Positions 23,457-23,765 of a stretch of DNA of 23,765 nucleotides are shown here, in pieces. A program made the translations under genes and the position numbers. The notes beneath the pieces are model-generated. The model did no database searches. It was not told where the DNA came from and saw nothing but the letters and a program-made list of their open reading frames with translations. The stretch is taken from positions 1 to 23,765 of the forward strand of contig CAUFXR010000034.1 of assembly GCA_959596515.1 (NCBI GenBank), given 5' to 3'. Every line of letters begins with the position of its first letter. Positions within the stretch are counted from its first letter, which is position 1. The DNA is from an uncultured Oscillospiraceae bacterium (GTDB lineage: Bacteria; Bacillota; Clostridia; Oscillospirales; Acutalibacteraceae).

Positions 23457-23765
23457 GGAAAAAAGGAAACCCTCTTGAAAAATATAGTGATCAAAGGGGA
23501 AAGCCGGGAGCGTTTCACGATTTTTTTTGGCGGTAGCTGACCCGGATATTACAAGATTAAAAAAGGATCCGTTTTTTCCAAACCATCTATTCGGGAGGCC
23601 TTCCTCAGGAATGTAACAGGAGAAAGATTTCTTCTGGCAGGCTGCCTTTTTATTGCATTTTGCTGTGAAGCTGATCGCGAGAAATTTTTCGGCAAACCCG
23701 TTTCCTGCGCGGTAGTGTCAAGAGTTTTGCGCAAATTGGTTTGCAGCCCCTGGCGTGAATGAAGT
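23457..23765. other. Region downstream of gatB, no clear gene
   Basis: No strong terminator is visible. A T8 run at 23521-23528 follows a weak stem (CGGGAGCGTTTCACG region), and a four-base GGCA-GGC-TGCC stem with TTTTT stands near 23635-23654. On the plus strand 23543-23758 is open without an ATG, GTG or TTG start (fragments such as REAFLRNVTGERFLLAG and EADREKFFGKPVSC). It could be a remnant or chance frame. Confidence 0.4.

Noticed and set aside
23543..23758. A 71-codon open frame after gatB
   Set aside because: No usable start codon or ribosome binding site and no recognisable family; kept only as a note in the intergenic entry.

Overview
The window looks like part of a chromosome from a low-G+C, spore-forming-type Firmicute (class Clostridia, perhaps an Oscillospiraceae- or Lachnospiraceae-like gut fibre degrader). 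The reasons are the AGGAGG-type ribosome binding sites, sigma-A promoters, a T-box leader, tRNA-dependent amidation genes (gatA, gatB and a gatC domain), cytoplasmic GH43 glycosidases fed by an ABC sugar importer without its own ATPase, and a corrinoid methyltransferase pair. The taxonomic placement is inference.

Region 1 (1-3950, minus strand). An AraC-type regulator with a PocR-like sensor domain lies upstream of a cobalamin-binding corrinoid protein and a UroD-family (MtaA/MtbA-like) methyltransferase. Together these look like a one-carbon methyl-transfer unit whose methyl donor cannot be read from sequence.

Region 2 (3828-7540, plus strand). This is a gene graveyard. It holds the frameshifted signal peptide of a sugar-binding lipoprotein, a short phosphohexomutase-like remnant, an SGNH-hydrolase gene cut by one in-frame TAG, a 63-nt near-perfect hairpin, about 1 kb of stop-riddled coding debris, and then the C-terminal part of a sugar-binding protein directly before two intact permease genes. 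The binding protein seems to have been split and its middle lost.

Region 3 (7561-17241, plus strand). This is a sugar-catabolic cluster: two MalF/MalG-type permeases, a FucI/AraA-fold isomerase, a PfkB-family kinase, a class II aldolase with a -1 frameshift at an A6 run near its start, an iron-type alcohol dehydrogenase, and two tandem GH43 glycosidases. The logic is import of an oligosaccharide, intracellular hydrolysis, isomerisation to a ketose, phosphorylation, aldol cleavage to a triose phosphate plus an aldehyde, and reduction of the aldehyde. The exact sugar is not determined.

Region 4 (17977-23456, plus strand). A strong sigma-A promoter and a T-box riboswitch precede aspS-gatC (fused in one reading frame), gatA and gatB. 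The T-box specifier loop contains GAAC, which offers both a Glu (GAA) and an Asn (AAC) codon. This is the most notable part of the window: an aspartyl-tRNA synthetase covalently joined to a subunit of the amidotransferase that uses its product, under a leader that may sense both tRNA families served by GatCAB. Housekeeping genes here look visibly more G+C-rich than the accessory region to their left.

No tRNA, rRNA, CRISPR array, transposase or prophage gene was seen.
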